Source of the DNA: Gammaproteobacteria bacterium
Lineage (GTDB): Bacteria > Pseudomonadota > Gammaproteobacteria > SZUA-140
Assembly: GCA_016716465.1 (NCBI GenBank)
Contig: JADJWH010000001.1
Location: 620,001 to 684,000, forward strand
Direction: 5' to 3'
DNA: 64,000 nucleotides
Shown: one piece after another, positions 1 through 8,520 of the stretch
How positions within the stretch are numbered: the first letter of the stretch is position 1
Layout of the letters: each line of letters begins with the position of its first letter
Translations under genes and position numbers: made by a program
Notes under the pieces: generated by a model
What the model was told of the DNA's origin: nothing
What the model saw: only the letters and a program-made list of their open reading frames with translations
Databases searched by the model: none

Positions 1-2
1 AG

Positions 3-182
3 GCTTTGCACCTGTTTGATATCTATCGCGGCAAAGGTGTTGATTCAGGGAAGAAAAGTATTGCGCTGGGCTTGACCTTGCAGGATTTTTCGCGCACTCT
101 TACCGATGTCGAAGTCGACGCCTTGATTGAAGGCGTGCTCAAGCAACTGCATATCAAACTTCAGGCAACATTGAGAGAATAA
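3..182 (+). CDS. pheT: Phenylalanyl-tRNA synthetase beta subunit, C-terminal end (partial)
   Basis: The window opens inside this gene; only the last 59 residues and a TAA stop are present. They read as the C-terminal ferredoxin-fold anticodon-binding (FDX-ACB) domain of PheT: 'LFDIYRG', then 'GKKSIALGLTLQDFSRTLTD', a conserved strand-helix pattern, and a short helical end. The subunit works with PheS to charge tRNA-Phe in the cytoplasm. ihfA follows two bases after the stop, the classic pheST-ihfA arrangement of gammaproteobacteria, which supports the call. Confidence 0.93.
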   Translation, partial: ALHLFDIYRGKGVDSGKKSIALGLTLQDFSRTLTDVEVDALIEGVLKQLHIKLQATLRE

Positions 183-184
183 TT

Positions 185-487
185 ATGGCGCTGACAAAGG
201 CTGATATGGCGGAGCGGCTGTTCGAGGAATTCGGACTCAACAAGCGGGAAGCCAAGGACCTGGTGGAGATGTTCTTCGAGGAAGTGCGTGCGGCGCTCGA
301 AGCGGGGCAACAGGTCAAGCTCTCCGGGTTTGGCAATTTCAATCTGAGAAAAAAGAACCAGCGCCCGGGGCGCAACCCAAAGACCGGGGAAGAGATACCG
401 ATTACCGCGCGCCGCGTCGTGTCGTTTCATCCCGGGCAAAAATTAAAAGCAAGAGTCGAAGCCCATGCTGGAACCCAGCGGCAATAA
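185..487 (+). CDS. ihfA: Integration host factor alpha subunit
   Basis: This 100-residue protein begins MALTKADMAE and carries the HU/IHF signature 'GFGNFNLRKKNQRPGRNPKT' around residues 48-67, including the proline-tipped beta arm that kinks DNA. It forms a heterodimer with IhfB, bends DNA at specific sites, and acts as an architectural factor in transcription, replication and site-specific recombination. It lies directly after pheT and overlaps the downstream merR-type gene by 23 bases, so the three are probably co-transcribed and the last two translationally coupled. Length and start match the family. It could serve as host partner for the integrase of the island at 23.5 kb, though that is inference. 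Confidence 0.97.
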   Translation: MALTKADMAERLFEEFGLNKREAKDLVEMFFEEVRAALEAGQQVKLSGFGNFNLRKKNQRPGRNPKTGEEIPITARRVVSFHPGQKLKARVEAHAGTQRQ

Positions 488-821
488 CGAACTCCCGCCG
501 ATTCCCGGCAAGCGGTATTTCACCATCGGAGAGGTCAGCGACCTGTGCGGCGTGAAGCCGCACGTGTTGCGGTACTGGGAGCAGGAGTTTCCCCAGCTGG
601 CGCCGGTCAAGCGCGCGGGTAACCGCCGTTATTACCAGCGCCAGGATGTAATGATCGTGCGCCAGATACGCGAGCTGCTGTATCAGCAGGGCTTCACGAT
701 CGGCGGTGCGCGGCAGCAGTTGTCCGGCAAGGAGACCCGGACGGACACCAGTCGGAGCCGGCAGGTAGTCCGTCAGATACGACAGGAACTCGAGGACCTC
801 CTGAAGGTGATGAAGACCTGA
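465..821 (+). CDS. MerR family transcriptional regulator
   Basis: A 118-residue protein with an N-terminal MerR winged helix at about residues 18-85: 'FTIGEVSDLCGVKPHVLRYW' is the helix-turn-helix, and 'NRRYYQRQDV' is the wing. The C-terminal part is a short helix without metal-binding cysteines, so the ligand is unknown. MerR proteins of this short type usually sit between ihfA and tRNA-Pro in gammaproteobacteria, as here. The ATG lies inside ihfA (23-base overlap), suggesting coupled translation. The family assignment is firm; the target genes are not known. Confidence 0.92.
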   Translation: MLEPSGNNELPPIPGKRYFTIGEVSDLCGVKPHVLRYWEQEFPQLAPVKRAGNRRYYQRQDVMIVRQIRELLYQQGFTIGGARQQLSGKETRTDTSRSRQVVRQIRQELEDLLKVMKT

Positions 822-875
822 GTCCGTCGCGCGGGCCCTGCAGTCACCTGTAAATTTCAGAGCAAATCATTTTTC

Positions 876-956
<81 letters not shown>

Positions 957-1164
957 TTCACGCAGTTCATCAGCAACGGCCGCGAGCGGGGCGTTCGGAT
1001 TCCCGGCCCTGCGGGCGTTCACCGCGCTGCGTTCGCCCGCGAGGGCGAACGGTCACGGTTCACCCTCTCGCCCAGACCGATTCACCGGCATCTCTCGCAC
1101 CCGGGAGCGCGGGGCACCCGGGTTTTCAGGCTTTGCGGGTGGCTGGAACGGAAAAGGATTGAAG

Positions 1165-1233
1165 ACGGGCGGCCAATGGCCGCCCGTGGCTGGAGACTGC
1201 AGTACTGATCAGGATCCGAGAGTCTCGGATCCT
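1165..1233. other. Two strong inverted repeats in an otherwise gene-free stretch
   Basis: The gap from 956 to 1285 has no convincing gene. It holds two near-perfect palindromes: ten-base arms ACGGGCGGCC / GGCCGCCCGT around AAT (1165-1187), and eleven-base arms AGGATCCGAGA / TCTCGGATCCT around one base (1211-1233). Both lie just past the stop of the minus-strand microprotein gene at 1286-1363 and could end or stabilise its transcript. Neither is followed by a clear T-run, so they are not canonical intrinsic terminators. Confidence 0.5.
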
Positions 1234-1285
1234 GCGTGGCCCGCCGTGCGTGACGGGACCGTTGATTGATTACGGGCGGGATTCC

Positions 1286-1363
1286 TTACAGGGCGCCGGT
1301 GATGATGAAAGACAGAATCAGGATGCCTCCGGTCGCGGCGAACATTAAGAACGGTGCGTTCAT
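1286..1363 (-). CDS. 25-residue hydrophobic membrane microprotein
   Basis: Read on the minus strand, an ATG at 1363 is preceded by a strong ribosome-binding site (AGGGGAG, 4 bases upstream of ATG). It opens a 25-codon frame ending in TAA, translating as MNAPFLMFAATG followed by GILILSFIITGAL. Almost the whole peptide is one transmembrane helix with a small polar N-terminus. This resembles single-helix accessory subunits of respiratory or transport complexes (CydX, KdpF or CcoQ-like in size), but no family is recognised. Strong inverted repeats lie 50-120 bases downstream. Evidence is the ribosome-binding site, the tidy stop and the amphipathic logic only; conservation is untested. Confidence 0.55.
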   Translation of the reverse strand: MNAPFLMFAATGGILILSFIITGAL

Positions 1364-1559
1364 GATACTCCCCTAGATGTTTTAATAATAAACAATTAGT
1401 TAAAACTCAAATCTAATTTATTTCATGTAATCCGGTAGTACCGTTCCCGGAAGCGACGGGCTCCCTCTCCGATAATTCCTGACTACCGCGCTAATATATA
1501 ACATCAACCGGGCCTGGTACAGCAGTCCGGGATGTAGCGGGTATTTCCCTGAATGAATT

Positions 1560-3017
1560 TTATGCGGACTTCGCGTCGAGTTCCGCGGCCGAGCGGTCGA
1601 GCAGGGTATCGAGAAATTCGAGGAGGCGGTGGACATCGGAGAAGTTGCTCGCCATCCCCAGGGAGGCGCGCACCGCTCCCATCGATTTTCCCGAGCTGCT
1701 CACGCAGGTGCGGTAACGGGCAAGATCCAGTGTCTGCCCGGACAGCCGCAGGCATTCCGCGATGAGGGTCGGGGAGTGTGACAGCGCGGCCTCTCCGGCG
1801 CCGGGATTACAGAAGCAGCCGGAACGGAGTGCGATGCCGACGCCGGCGGCGAGGTTCTCTACCGCTTCGTAATCGAGGTAAACGCCTTCCGGATCGCGCA
1901 CATTGAACGCGACGATGCCGCCCCGCGACGCGGTATCCGGGTCGCCGTAGAGTTCGATTGCCGCTCGGCCGGAGGAATGACGCAGGCCCCGCAGCTGTTC
2001 CAGCAGGTGGCTGGTCAGGATGGCGACCCGGCGGTGTATGGTTTCGATCCCGAGCGTGGAGAGGAAATCGAGCCCGGCGCTGACGGCGGGGAAGCCCAGG
2101 TAGTTCACCGTGCCGTCCTCGAAGGCGGCCTCGTCGTCACGCAGTGCGTGGGACTGGAGCAGCGTCGACACGATTTTTACCGTGCCTCCGCTGAAGCATG
2201 GACGCATGAGCCTGCGCAGCGCGGCGCCGCGCGCGATCAGCGCTCCGATGCCGGTGGGGTAGCCAAACATCTTGTAGAAAGACAAGACGACGAAATCGGG
2301 CCGGACACGTGTCAGATCCAGCCGGTTGGTCGGTACGAAGGCGGCGGCATCCAGCAGTACCTCGTATCCGGCATCCTGCGCGATGGCAATCCATTCCAGG
2401 GGGTGCTGCGCGCCCGAGAAGTTCGATTGCGCCGGATAGGCCAGCAACCTGTTTCCGCTTGCGCCGGAAGCGGCGAGATGGGCGGAGATGTCCTCCACTC
2501 GCAGGCTGCCGGGCGCGCTGGGGATATACCTTACCGTCGCGCCGCGACGTATGGCGTGTTCGCGGATCCCGTTCACGGAATTGTGATTGTCCGCGGTGAG
2601 GAGGAATTCCGCATCCTCGTCGAACGGATAGCCCTCACCGATCAGTCTCAGGGCGCCGCTTGCGTTCGCGGTGAAGATGACCCGGTACTCGTCCGGGTCG
2701 GCATTGAAAAACCGCAGCACGTCGTCGCGCGCACGTTGGTGCATTATGGTTGACGCGCTTGCGGCGGCATGCGCCGAATGAGGGTTGCCGAAGGTACCGC
2801 GCAGCAGTATTTCCCGATGCTGATCGATAAGACTGGCGGGATAGGGGCAGGCGCCGGTGTAATCGAGGTACGTCTGGGCCTGGGCGTCGAACCGGTTGAA
2901 GTCGCGCGCCCTGAGTTCGTCCAGCGCGCAGGTGCCCCGGTATGAGGGGTGGCGCTCGAGAAACATCCTGAAGGCGGAATCTTCCGGGTGTAGAGCTTGG
3001 GCGCCTTGCATGGTCAT
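1560..3017 (-). CDS. Class V aminotransferase / cysteine-desulfurase-like PLP enzyme (molybdenum-cofactor-sulfurase type)
   Basis: A 485-residue fold-type I PLP enzyme. 'YLDYTGACPYP' near residue 50 is the N-terminal substrate/PLP region. 'TANASGALRLIGEGYPF' and 'DNHNSVNGIR' match the sulfurase family. The PLP lysine is in 'VLSFYKMFGYPTGIG' around residue 250. A conserved cysteine motif, 'RSGCFCNPGAGE', near residue 400 corresponds to the active-site cysteine loop of MOCOS-like desulfurases. There is no C-terminal MOSC domain, so it is the aminotransferase part alone, as in many bacterial homologues. Substrate is unknown; a persulfide donor or selenocysteine/cysteine lyase role is possible. 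It stands alone, divergent from the HDOD-GGDEF gene. Confidence 0.85.
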   Translation of the reverse strand: MTMQGAQALHPEDSAFRMFLERHPSYRGTCALDELRARDFNRFDAQAQTYLDYTGACPYPASLIDQHREILLRGTFGNPHSAHAAASASTIMHQRARDDVLRFFNADPDEYRVIFTANASGALRLIGEGYPFDEDAEFLLTADNHNSVNGIREHAIRRGATVRYIPSAPGSLRVEDISAHLAASGASGNRLLAYPAQSNFSGAQHPLEWIAIAQDAGYEVLLDAAAFVPTNRLDLTRVRPDFVVLSFYKMFGYPTGIGALIARGAALRRLMRPCFSGGTVKIVSTLLQSHALRDDEAAFEDGTVNYLGFPAVSAGLDFLSTLGIETIHRRVAILTSHLLEQLRGLRHSSGRAAIELYGDPDTASRGGIVAFNVRDPEGVYLDYEAVENLAAGVGIALRSGCFCNPGAGEAALSHSPTLIAECLRLSGQTLDLARYRTCVSSSGKSMGAVRASLGMASNFSDVHRLLEFLDTLLDRSAAELDAKSA

Positions 3018-3473
3018 CGCCGGGTGACGGGTCCTGATCAGTGAGGATGTCGGATAGGAGGCAGTTTTCGCACGAACTCCGGGTGTCGCAATCGGTTTAG
3101 ACTGAATTTAAACCATGTGAGCGGAAAAATCGATACAGAAAGGCGTTCTTCCGACAGGTTTGGCATGCTCCGAAGAGGGTTCCGTGGTGGTCAGTTTCGG
3201 GATACTGGCGGGGTTTTCGGTAGTGCTGCGTGCTCAGGGTTTCCCGCCGCTGACCGATCATTATGGGTGCCATCACTGTCTGGAGAGGGCTCGGTGACCT
3301 GCGGGCAAATCATTACGGGGTGGGGTTTGTGACCCCGTCCGCTTTTGAATAGTTATATATTTCATATATTTATTATGTTGTTATGCGGCGCCGATACAGT
3401 AGCTTTGTGCCGGGCGAATCGTATCCTGTGGCATTTCCGGCGTGGTGAGCACGATTCAGTGTAGGGAACGAAA
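3018..3473. other. Divergent intergenic region, no gene seen
   Basis: This 456-base gap separates two divergent genes. The first 330 bases have no coding frame with a credible start. A weak inverted repeat, ACGGGG...CCCCGT (3315-3338), is present. The AT-rich run around 3345-3385 probably carries the promoter for the HDOD-GGDEF gene. No RNA gene was recognised. Confidence 0.4.
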
Positions 3474-5015
3474 GTGCCGATTTCATCAAGCAACGCGCAC
3501 CTCCCCGCAAGCCGGGAGGTCCTGCTGACGCGACTGGGGCGATGCACCGATCTGCCCAGTCCGGTTGGCATCGCGGTGCGTATCCTGGAACTGGGTCAGG
3601 ACCCGGACGTGACGCTCGGCGACGTCGCCAAGGTGATCAGCCTCGATCCGGCGCTGACGGCAAAGCTGCTCCGGATGGCGAACTCACCGCTCTACGCCCG
3701 CCATCGCAAGACGGAAAACCTCCGCCAGGCCATCACCCTGTTCGGCGTGGAAGGGACCATCACCCTCGCGCTCAGTTTCTCGGTGGTGAACGGCTTGAAG
3801 GGGAAAGTCGGCCACCGTTTCGATTACGACCATTTCTGGCGCCGTTCCCTCGCGGCGGCCACCTGCGCCCAGGTGCTCGGTGAGCGCATCGAGGTGCGGA
3901 ACAAGGAAGACCTGTTCCTGTGCGGGTTGCTGCAGGACATCGGAATGCTCGCGCTCGACAAATCGATGCCGGAGTTGTATCAGCAGTGCGACATACGTTC
4001 CGTACACGCCGGCGTGATCGGGCATGAACATTCGGCCCTGGGCATGGATCATGCCGAGGTCGGCGCCTGGTTGTTGAAGCGCTGGAATTTTCCGGAAAGG
4101 CTTCAGATCATCGTCGCGTCCAGCCATGAACCGGAGGCGGCATACGTGCGGTATGCGCCGCTCAGGCAGCAGATTGACGTGGCGGCGCTCGCCAGCGACA
4201 TGGCCGATCTGTTATGCGGAAACGGTGGCAAGGAGGCGATCAGCGCGGTGATTCGACGCGCAGAGGAAGGGCTGGGGATGGCGCAGGAGGTGTTCGTCGA
4301 TGCCCTGGCGGCCTCCGCCGAGGTGATGAAGGACATCGCACACCTGTTCGACATCAGGATCGATGACCAGGCCTGTCTGGAGTCCTTGCTCAACGAGGCG
4401 CGCGAACTGATTCTGTTGCGTCATATCAACGTGATGCAACGTTCGACGACCCTGGCCAGGACCGCGGAACTCCTCGAGGATCGTACCCGGAAACTGGAGG
4501 AGGAGAACCGGCGCGACGTGCTGACCGGTCTTTACAACCGGGCCTATCTGAACCATGCCCTCCACGAGGAGATCGGCATGGCCGGCCAGCATGACTGGCC
4601 GTTCACCGTGATGTTCATCGATCTCGACGATTTCAAGCAGGTCAACGATAACTACGGTCATCTCGTCGGCGACGAGATCCTGAAAAGCACCGCCAGGATA
4701 CTCGCCGATAACACCCGGGGCAGCGATATCATTGCGCGCTACGGTGGCGAGGAATTCGTCGTCATCCTCCCGGGCACGGGACGAGAGGGAGCCGAGATGA
4801 CCTCCGAGCGTCTGCTGGCGGCCTTCCGCGAAAAACATCATCTGATCGACGGGCGGGATATTTCGGTGACGGCGTCGATCGGCGCCGCGACACATGGCGA
4901 GGAACAGCAGTTCTCCAGTGTGGAGGAGGTGCTCAAGGCCGCCGATCATGCCCTCTATGCCGCCAAGCGCCGTGGTCGCAACCAGGTGGTCTTTTTCCCG
5001 CAGGAACCCGCCTGA
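3474..5015 (+). CDS. HDOD domain plus GGDEF diguanylate cyclase
   Basis: A 513-residue cytoplasmic protein with no membrane segment. Residues about 12-215 form an HDOD domain ('LPSPVGIAVRILELGQDPD', 'SLDPALTAKLLRMANSPLYA'), an HD-like signalling fold without the catalytic HD pair. A helical linker (about 315-345) leads to a GGDEF domain (345-505). The signature is YGGEEF at 423-428, and an RxxD inhibitory site (RGSD) sits five residues before it. It should therefore make cyclic di-GMP and be feedback inhibited. GTG at 3474 is the best start because the HDOD homology begins soon after. The gene precedes the electron-conduit genes and is probably monocistronic. Confidence 0.92.
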   Translation: MPISSSNAHLPASREVLLTRLGRCTDLPSPVGIAVRILELGQDPDVTLGDVAKVISLDPALTAKLLRMANSPLYARHRKTENLRQAITLFGVEGTITLALSFSVVNGLKGKVGHRFDYDHFWRRSLAAATCAQVLGERIEVRNKEDLFLCGLLQDIGMLALDKSMPELYQQCDIRSVHAGVIGHEHSALGMDHAEVGAWLLKRWNFPERLQIIVASSHEPEAAYVRYAPLRQQIDVAALASDMADLLCGNGGKEAISAVIRRAEEGLGMAQEVFVDALAASAEVMKDIAHLFDIRIDDQACLESLLNEARELILLRHINVMQRSTTLARTAELLEDRTRKLEEENRRDVLTGLYNRAYLNHALHEEIGMAGQHDWPFTVMFIDLDDFKQVNDNYGHLVGDEILKSTARILADNTRGSDIIARYGGEEFVVILPGTGREGAEMTSERLLAAFREKHHLIDGRDISVTASIGAATHGEEQQFSSVEEVLKAADHALYAAKRRGRNQVVFFPQEPA

Positions 5016-5251
5016 TCATCCGCTGTGCCGGTATGGCGGCGCGGCCACGCTTTCTGCCCGGCAATATTCCCGCTCCCGTCTCTCCTGTGCCTGAGTGTTC
5101 TGAATGCTCGGAATGATTTCATAGCTAATTGTTTCATATAGACATTTATTTCAGATTTTCCCCGACATAAGTGTCCGTGCCGAAAGCGTCGTGTGTTTTG
5201 GCCGGTTTTTTGCTGTAAAAGGCCGGGACTTTTACCGCAACTCCAGGGGCC

Positions 5252-6217
5252 ATGGATCGAGCAAACAGGTGTCCGCCGGGTCGGACTGGGACTTTCCGGG
5301 GCGTATGGCGATTCCGGCGCCGCAGCCGGGTCAGCCCTTGGTTGCTGCTATTGGCCACCTTTGTCTGCGGCTGGGCCCACGCCGAGGTGGCGGGGGATGC
5401 GATCTTTATCGGCGGGGATGAATGTCGGGCCTGCCACAAGGGTCAGGAACGCAGCTATCTTGCGGGGCGGCACGGCAAGATCTTCACCCTCAATCCCCGG
5501 GATGCGCGCGAGTCCCACGGCTGCGAGGCCTGTCATGGCCCGGGTTCCAGGCACATCCAGGTGGTCGGAGAACTCGATTCCCAGGGGCCGCTCCATATCC
5601 GCTCGTTCAAGGATTCCGCCGTCGCGATTGAATCAAGCCAGGCCTGTCTCGGTTGTCACGAGCAAGCCGAGCGCCTGCACTGGAGGGGAAGTACGCATGA
5701 GATGTCGGGGGTGACCTGCACCTCCTGCCACAAAATCCACGGTGAGTCGCCGGTGCCTACGATGGAGATCTGTCTCGACTGTCATAAATCACAACGCGCG
5801 AAACTGCAGCGCACGGCGCATATGCCGCTACGCGAGGGCAAGGTCACCTGCATGAATTGCCACAACCCCCACGGCGGTCCCGGGCCTGCGCTGCTCAGGA
5901 CGGGTTCGGTCAATGAAACCTGCTATCAGTGTCATGCTGAAAAACGCGGCCCGAATATTTTCGAGCATCCGCCCGTGCGGGAGAATTGCGCCAATTGCCA
6001 TGATCCGCACGGTTCCAACAACCCGCGTCTGCTGAAAAAGCGGCTACCCTATCTGTGTCAGGAATGCCATTCAGTGCGGCAGCATGTGGGCACCTTGTAT
6101 AACGGTGAGGATCTCGATAATCCCAATGTGCGTCAGTTACGTGGCAAGGCCTGCACCAATTGCCATTCCAGGATTCACGGTTCAAATCACCCGGCCGGGG
6201 CGAGGTTCCAGCGTTGA
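5252..6217 (+). CDS. DmsE/MtrA-family periplasmic decaheme cytochrome c
   Basis: This 321-residue protein has a basic N-terminus, a hydrophobic signal ('SPWLLLLATFVCGWAHA'), and exactly ten CxxCH haem c motifs. These begin at CRACH, CEACH, CLGCH and CTSCH and end at CQECH and CTNCH. The spacing and 'GCEACHGPGS' match the DmsE/MtrA/PioA family, which threads through an outer-membrane porin to carry electrons across the outer membrane. Its stop overlaps the proposed TTG start of the MtrB-like gene, so the pair is probably translationally coupled. In homologous systems electrons flow outwards (metal or DMSO reduction) or inwards (Fe(II) oxidation); direction cannot be read from sequence. Confidence 0.95.
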   Translation: MDRANRCPPGRTGTFRGVWRFRRRSRVSPWLLLLATFVCGWAHAEVAGDAIFIGGDECRACHKGQERSYLAGRHGKIFTLNPRDARESHGCEACHGPGSRHIQVVGELDSQGPLHIRSFKDSAVAIESSQACLGCHEQAERLHWRGSTHEMSGVTCTSCHKIHGESPVPTMEICLDCHKSQRAKLQRTAHMPLREGKVTCMNCHNPHGGPGPALLRTGSVNETCYQCHAEKRGPNIFEHPPVRENCANCHDPHGSNNPRLLKKRLPYLCQECHSVRQHVGTLYNGEDLDNPNVRQLRGKACTNCHSRIHGSNHPAGARFQR

Positions 6218-8520
6218 GCACGCCCGTTCAGCCCTGGTGTACGCGCGCACGTGCGCGGCATTTCCGGGACACGGCTCCCGTTTTGGTTCTGTGTTGCTGC
6301 GGTCCCTCAATGCTGTATGCCCCGGGCGCCACGGCGGACGATCCGGTCGATATCCATGGCAATGCCGAATTCGGCGCGGCGACTGTCAATGTCGATCATG
6401 CCAACAGCAGATTCGGTGAATATACCGGCCTGGAAGATGACGATGCATATCCGGTCGCGAATGCGGAAGGCAGCGTCGAGCGTGGTAGCGAATATTTCCG
6501 TTTCCATGCAATTGATCTCGGCCTCGATTCCAGGCGGCTGGATCTGTCGGCGGGGCAGTATGGAGTCTACTCCCTGCAGTATCGCCATGACGAGATCCCG
6601 CATCTGATATCGCGCGATGACCGTACGCCCTTTGATGGCGCGGGTAGTGCGCGGCTCACGTTGCCCGACGCATTTGTTCCCGCCGCGACGACCGCCGCCA
6701 TGGGGGGGCTCGAAGAGAGCCTGAAAACTCTCGACCTGCGAACGGATCGAACGCTGAATCTGTTCCGGGCGAGTCGGGATTTCAGCGGCGGCTGGCGCGC
6801 GAAGCTGTCAGTCAAGCGGGAAGACAAGAACGGGGTCCAGTCCCTGGCGGGGATCACGGCCCAGAATCCGGGCCAGGTCGATGCGTCCATCCTGCCGCAG
6901 CCGGTTGATTACCGTACCGATGAGTTTTCGGCAGGCCTGGAATATGCCCATGACGGCAAGCAGATCGAATTGGGATATTTTCTATCGATATTCCACAATG
7001 AAAATTCCTCCCTGACCTGGGATGTTCCGTTCCTGAAGTCGGCGCCGGCCGCGCTGGACTATCCATCCGTGGCGCGCATGGGTCTCCCGCCCGACAATAC
7101 CTACCAGCGAGTGAATCTCAGCGGCGGGATGGATCTCCCCGGGGGAGCCAGGCTGTCGGTGACGGCAGAAATAGGGCAAATGAGACAGGACGAGACGCTG
7201 CTGCCCTATTCGACAGATGATATCAATGGAACTGCTTCTCTCCTTGAGGACGGCGAAAGCCTGCCGCGTTCCAGCGCCGAAGCGCGAATAGACATAGTGC
7301 ATCTCGTTCTCGATATGGCCTGGAGGCCAGTCACCAGCTTGGGTGTCAATGCCCGCTATCGCCTGTACGAGACCGATAACAAGACGCCATATACCCTGTT
7401 CGACCGGGTGATGAACGACACCGTGGCGCAGTCGTCGACCGAGGATATATACAGCCGACCGTACGATTTCTCGCGCTCCTCGCTGGAACTGGGGGCCAGT
7501 TACCGCTTCGTCTCGGGGGTCAATCTGAAGACTGATTACCGCAATGAGGCAGTCGATTATGACGGATATCGAGCCGTTCATGACACGAAGGAGGATACGC
7601 TGAAGGTCAATCTCAGCAAGGGCCTGGGAGATGCGTTATCCGGCCGGGTCGGCTACCTGCATTCACAGAAGGATGCCGAGAATTACGATGCCTTTCTCTC
7701 GTATAGTACCCGGCTCGATGATGTGTCCGGTTGTCCCTCCGTCGTATTGGTGGATCCGGATCCCGATACGGGCGGAAGCACTGCGGTGGATACCTGCTTT
7801 GACAATCACCCGGATATTCGCCAGTTCGATATCGCAAGCCGTGAAAGAAACCGCGCGTTCGCATCTATTTCCTACAACCCATTCGAGAATTTCGATCTCG
7901 GGCTGGATGTGGTCGACAGTCGGGAAAGATATCGTGACAACGTACTTTTTGACGACACCTACCTTGGCATCACGGAGGATGACAGCCTTGCGATGACGCT
8001 CGATGCCGGCTACTCATCAGAAGAGGGATGGTCTCTCTCGACGTATTTGACCAGGGAGTTGATCAGTTCTTCCCAGACCGGGCGTGAATTCAATGCAACG
8101 ATATCCAGCGCGATTGATTCTTCCCTGAACTGGATCGCGGACTTCGACGATACGATAACCACTCTGGGGATTCGGGGCGGATTCACACTCTTGTATGAGA
8201 CGCTGGATATCACACTTGGCTATGCCTACAGCAAGAGCGAGAGCCGCATCCGTTTCACGGCCGGGAGCGCCTTGGTCTACGAAGACATGCCGTCGGACGG
8301 GAGCGAGCGTCATACCGTTGATGTCAGCGCCGTCTACAGGCTCAGTGATTCGGTCGCGCTCGGGGCCGGAGTGATGTACGAATGGTACCGTTCGCTGGAC
8401 TGGGCGCTCGACAATGTGGAGGCCGGGGGCAGTGCCCTGAACGATGTCCTGCTCTTGAGCGGGCCACAGGAGGACTATCGGGCGTATCTGCTCAGGGCGA
8501 GCATGATTTATAGCTGGTGA
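6214..8520 (+). CDS. MtrB/PioB-family outer-membrane beta-barrel porin
   Basis: A protein of about 768 residues with a signal-like segment ('APVLVLCCCGPSMLY'), then a polar N-terminal region, then repeated amphipathic strands alternating aromatic and charged residues to a C-terminal 'YLLRASMIYSW', ending in an aromatic residue as outer-membrane barrels do. This is the MtrB/PioB pattern: a barrel that sheathes the decaheme cytochrome. The start is uncertain: TTG at 6214 overlaps the cytochrome stop (TTGA), while ATG at 6160 would give a long N-terminus with a 58-base overlap. Its 3' end overlaps the convergent GGDEF gene by 13 bases. No CxxC motif of the gammaproteobacterial MtrB type was seen at the N-terminus. 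Confidence 0.9.
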   Translation: MSTPVQPWCTRARARHFRDTAPVLVLCCCGPSMLYAPGATADDPVDIHGNAEFGAATVNVDHANSRFGEYTGLEDDDAYPVANAEGSVERGSEYFRFHAIDLGLDSRRLDLSAGQYGVYSLQYRHDEIPHLISRDDRTPFDGAGSARLTLPDAFVPAATTAAMGGLEESLKTLDLRTDRTLNLFRASRDFSGGWRAKLSVKREDKNGVQSLAGITAQNPGQVDASILPQPVDYRTDEFSAGLEYAHDGKQIELGYFLSIFHNENSSLTWDVPFLKSAPAALDYPSVARMGLPPDNTYQRVNLSGGMDLPGGARLSVTAEIGQMRQDETLLPYSTDDINGTASLLEDGESLPRSSAEARIDIVHLVLDMAWRPVTSLGVNARYRLYETDNKTPYTLFDRVMNDTVAQSSTEDIYSRPYDFSRSSLELGASYRFVSGVNLKTDYRNEAVDYDGYRAVHDTKEDTLKVNLSKGLGDALSGRVGYLHSQKDAENYDAFLSYSTRLDDVSGCPSVVLVDPDPDTGGSTAVDTCFDNHPDIRQFDIASRERNRAFASISYNPFENFDLGLDVVDSRERYRDNVLFDDTYLGITEDDSLAMTLDAGYSSEEGWSLSTYLTRELISSSQTGREFNATISSAIDSSLNWIADFDDTITTLGIRGGFTLLYETLDITLGYAYSKSESRIRFTAGSALVYEDMPSDGSERHTVDVSAVYRLSDSVALGAGVMYEWYRSLDWALDNVEAGGSALNDVLLLSGPQEDYRAYLLRASMIYSW

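Noticed and set aside
1977..2753. A 258-codon plus-strand frame inside the class V aminotransferase gene
   Set aside because: Antisense shadow; the minus-strand product has clear PLP motifs.
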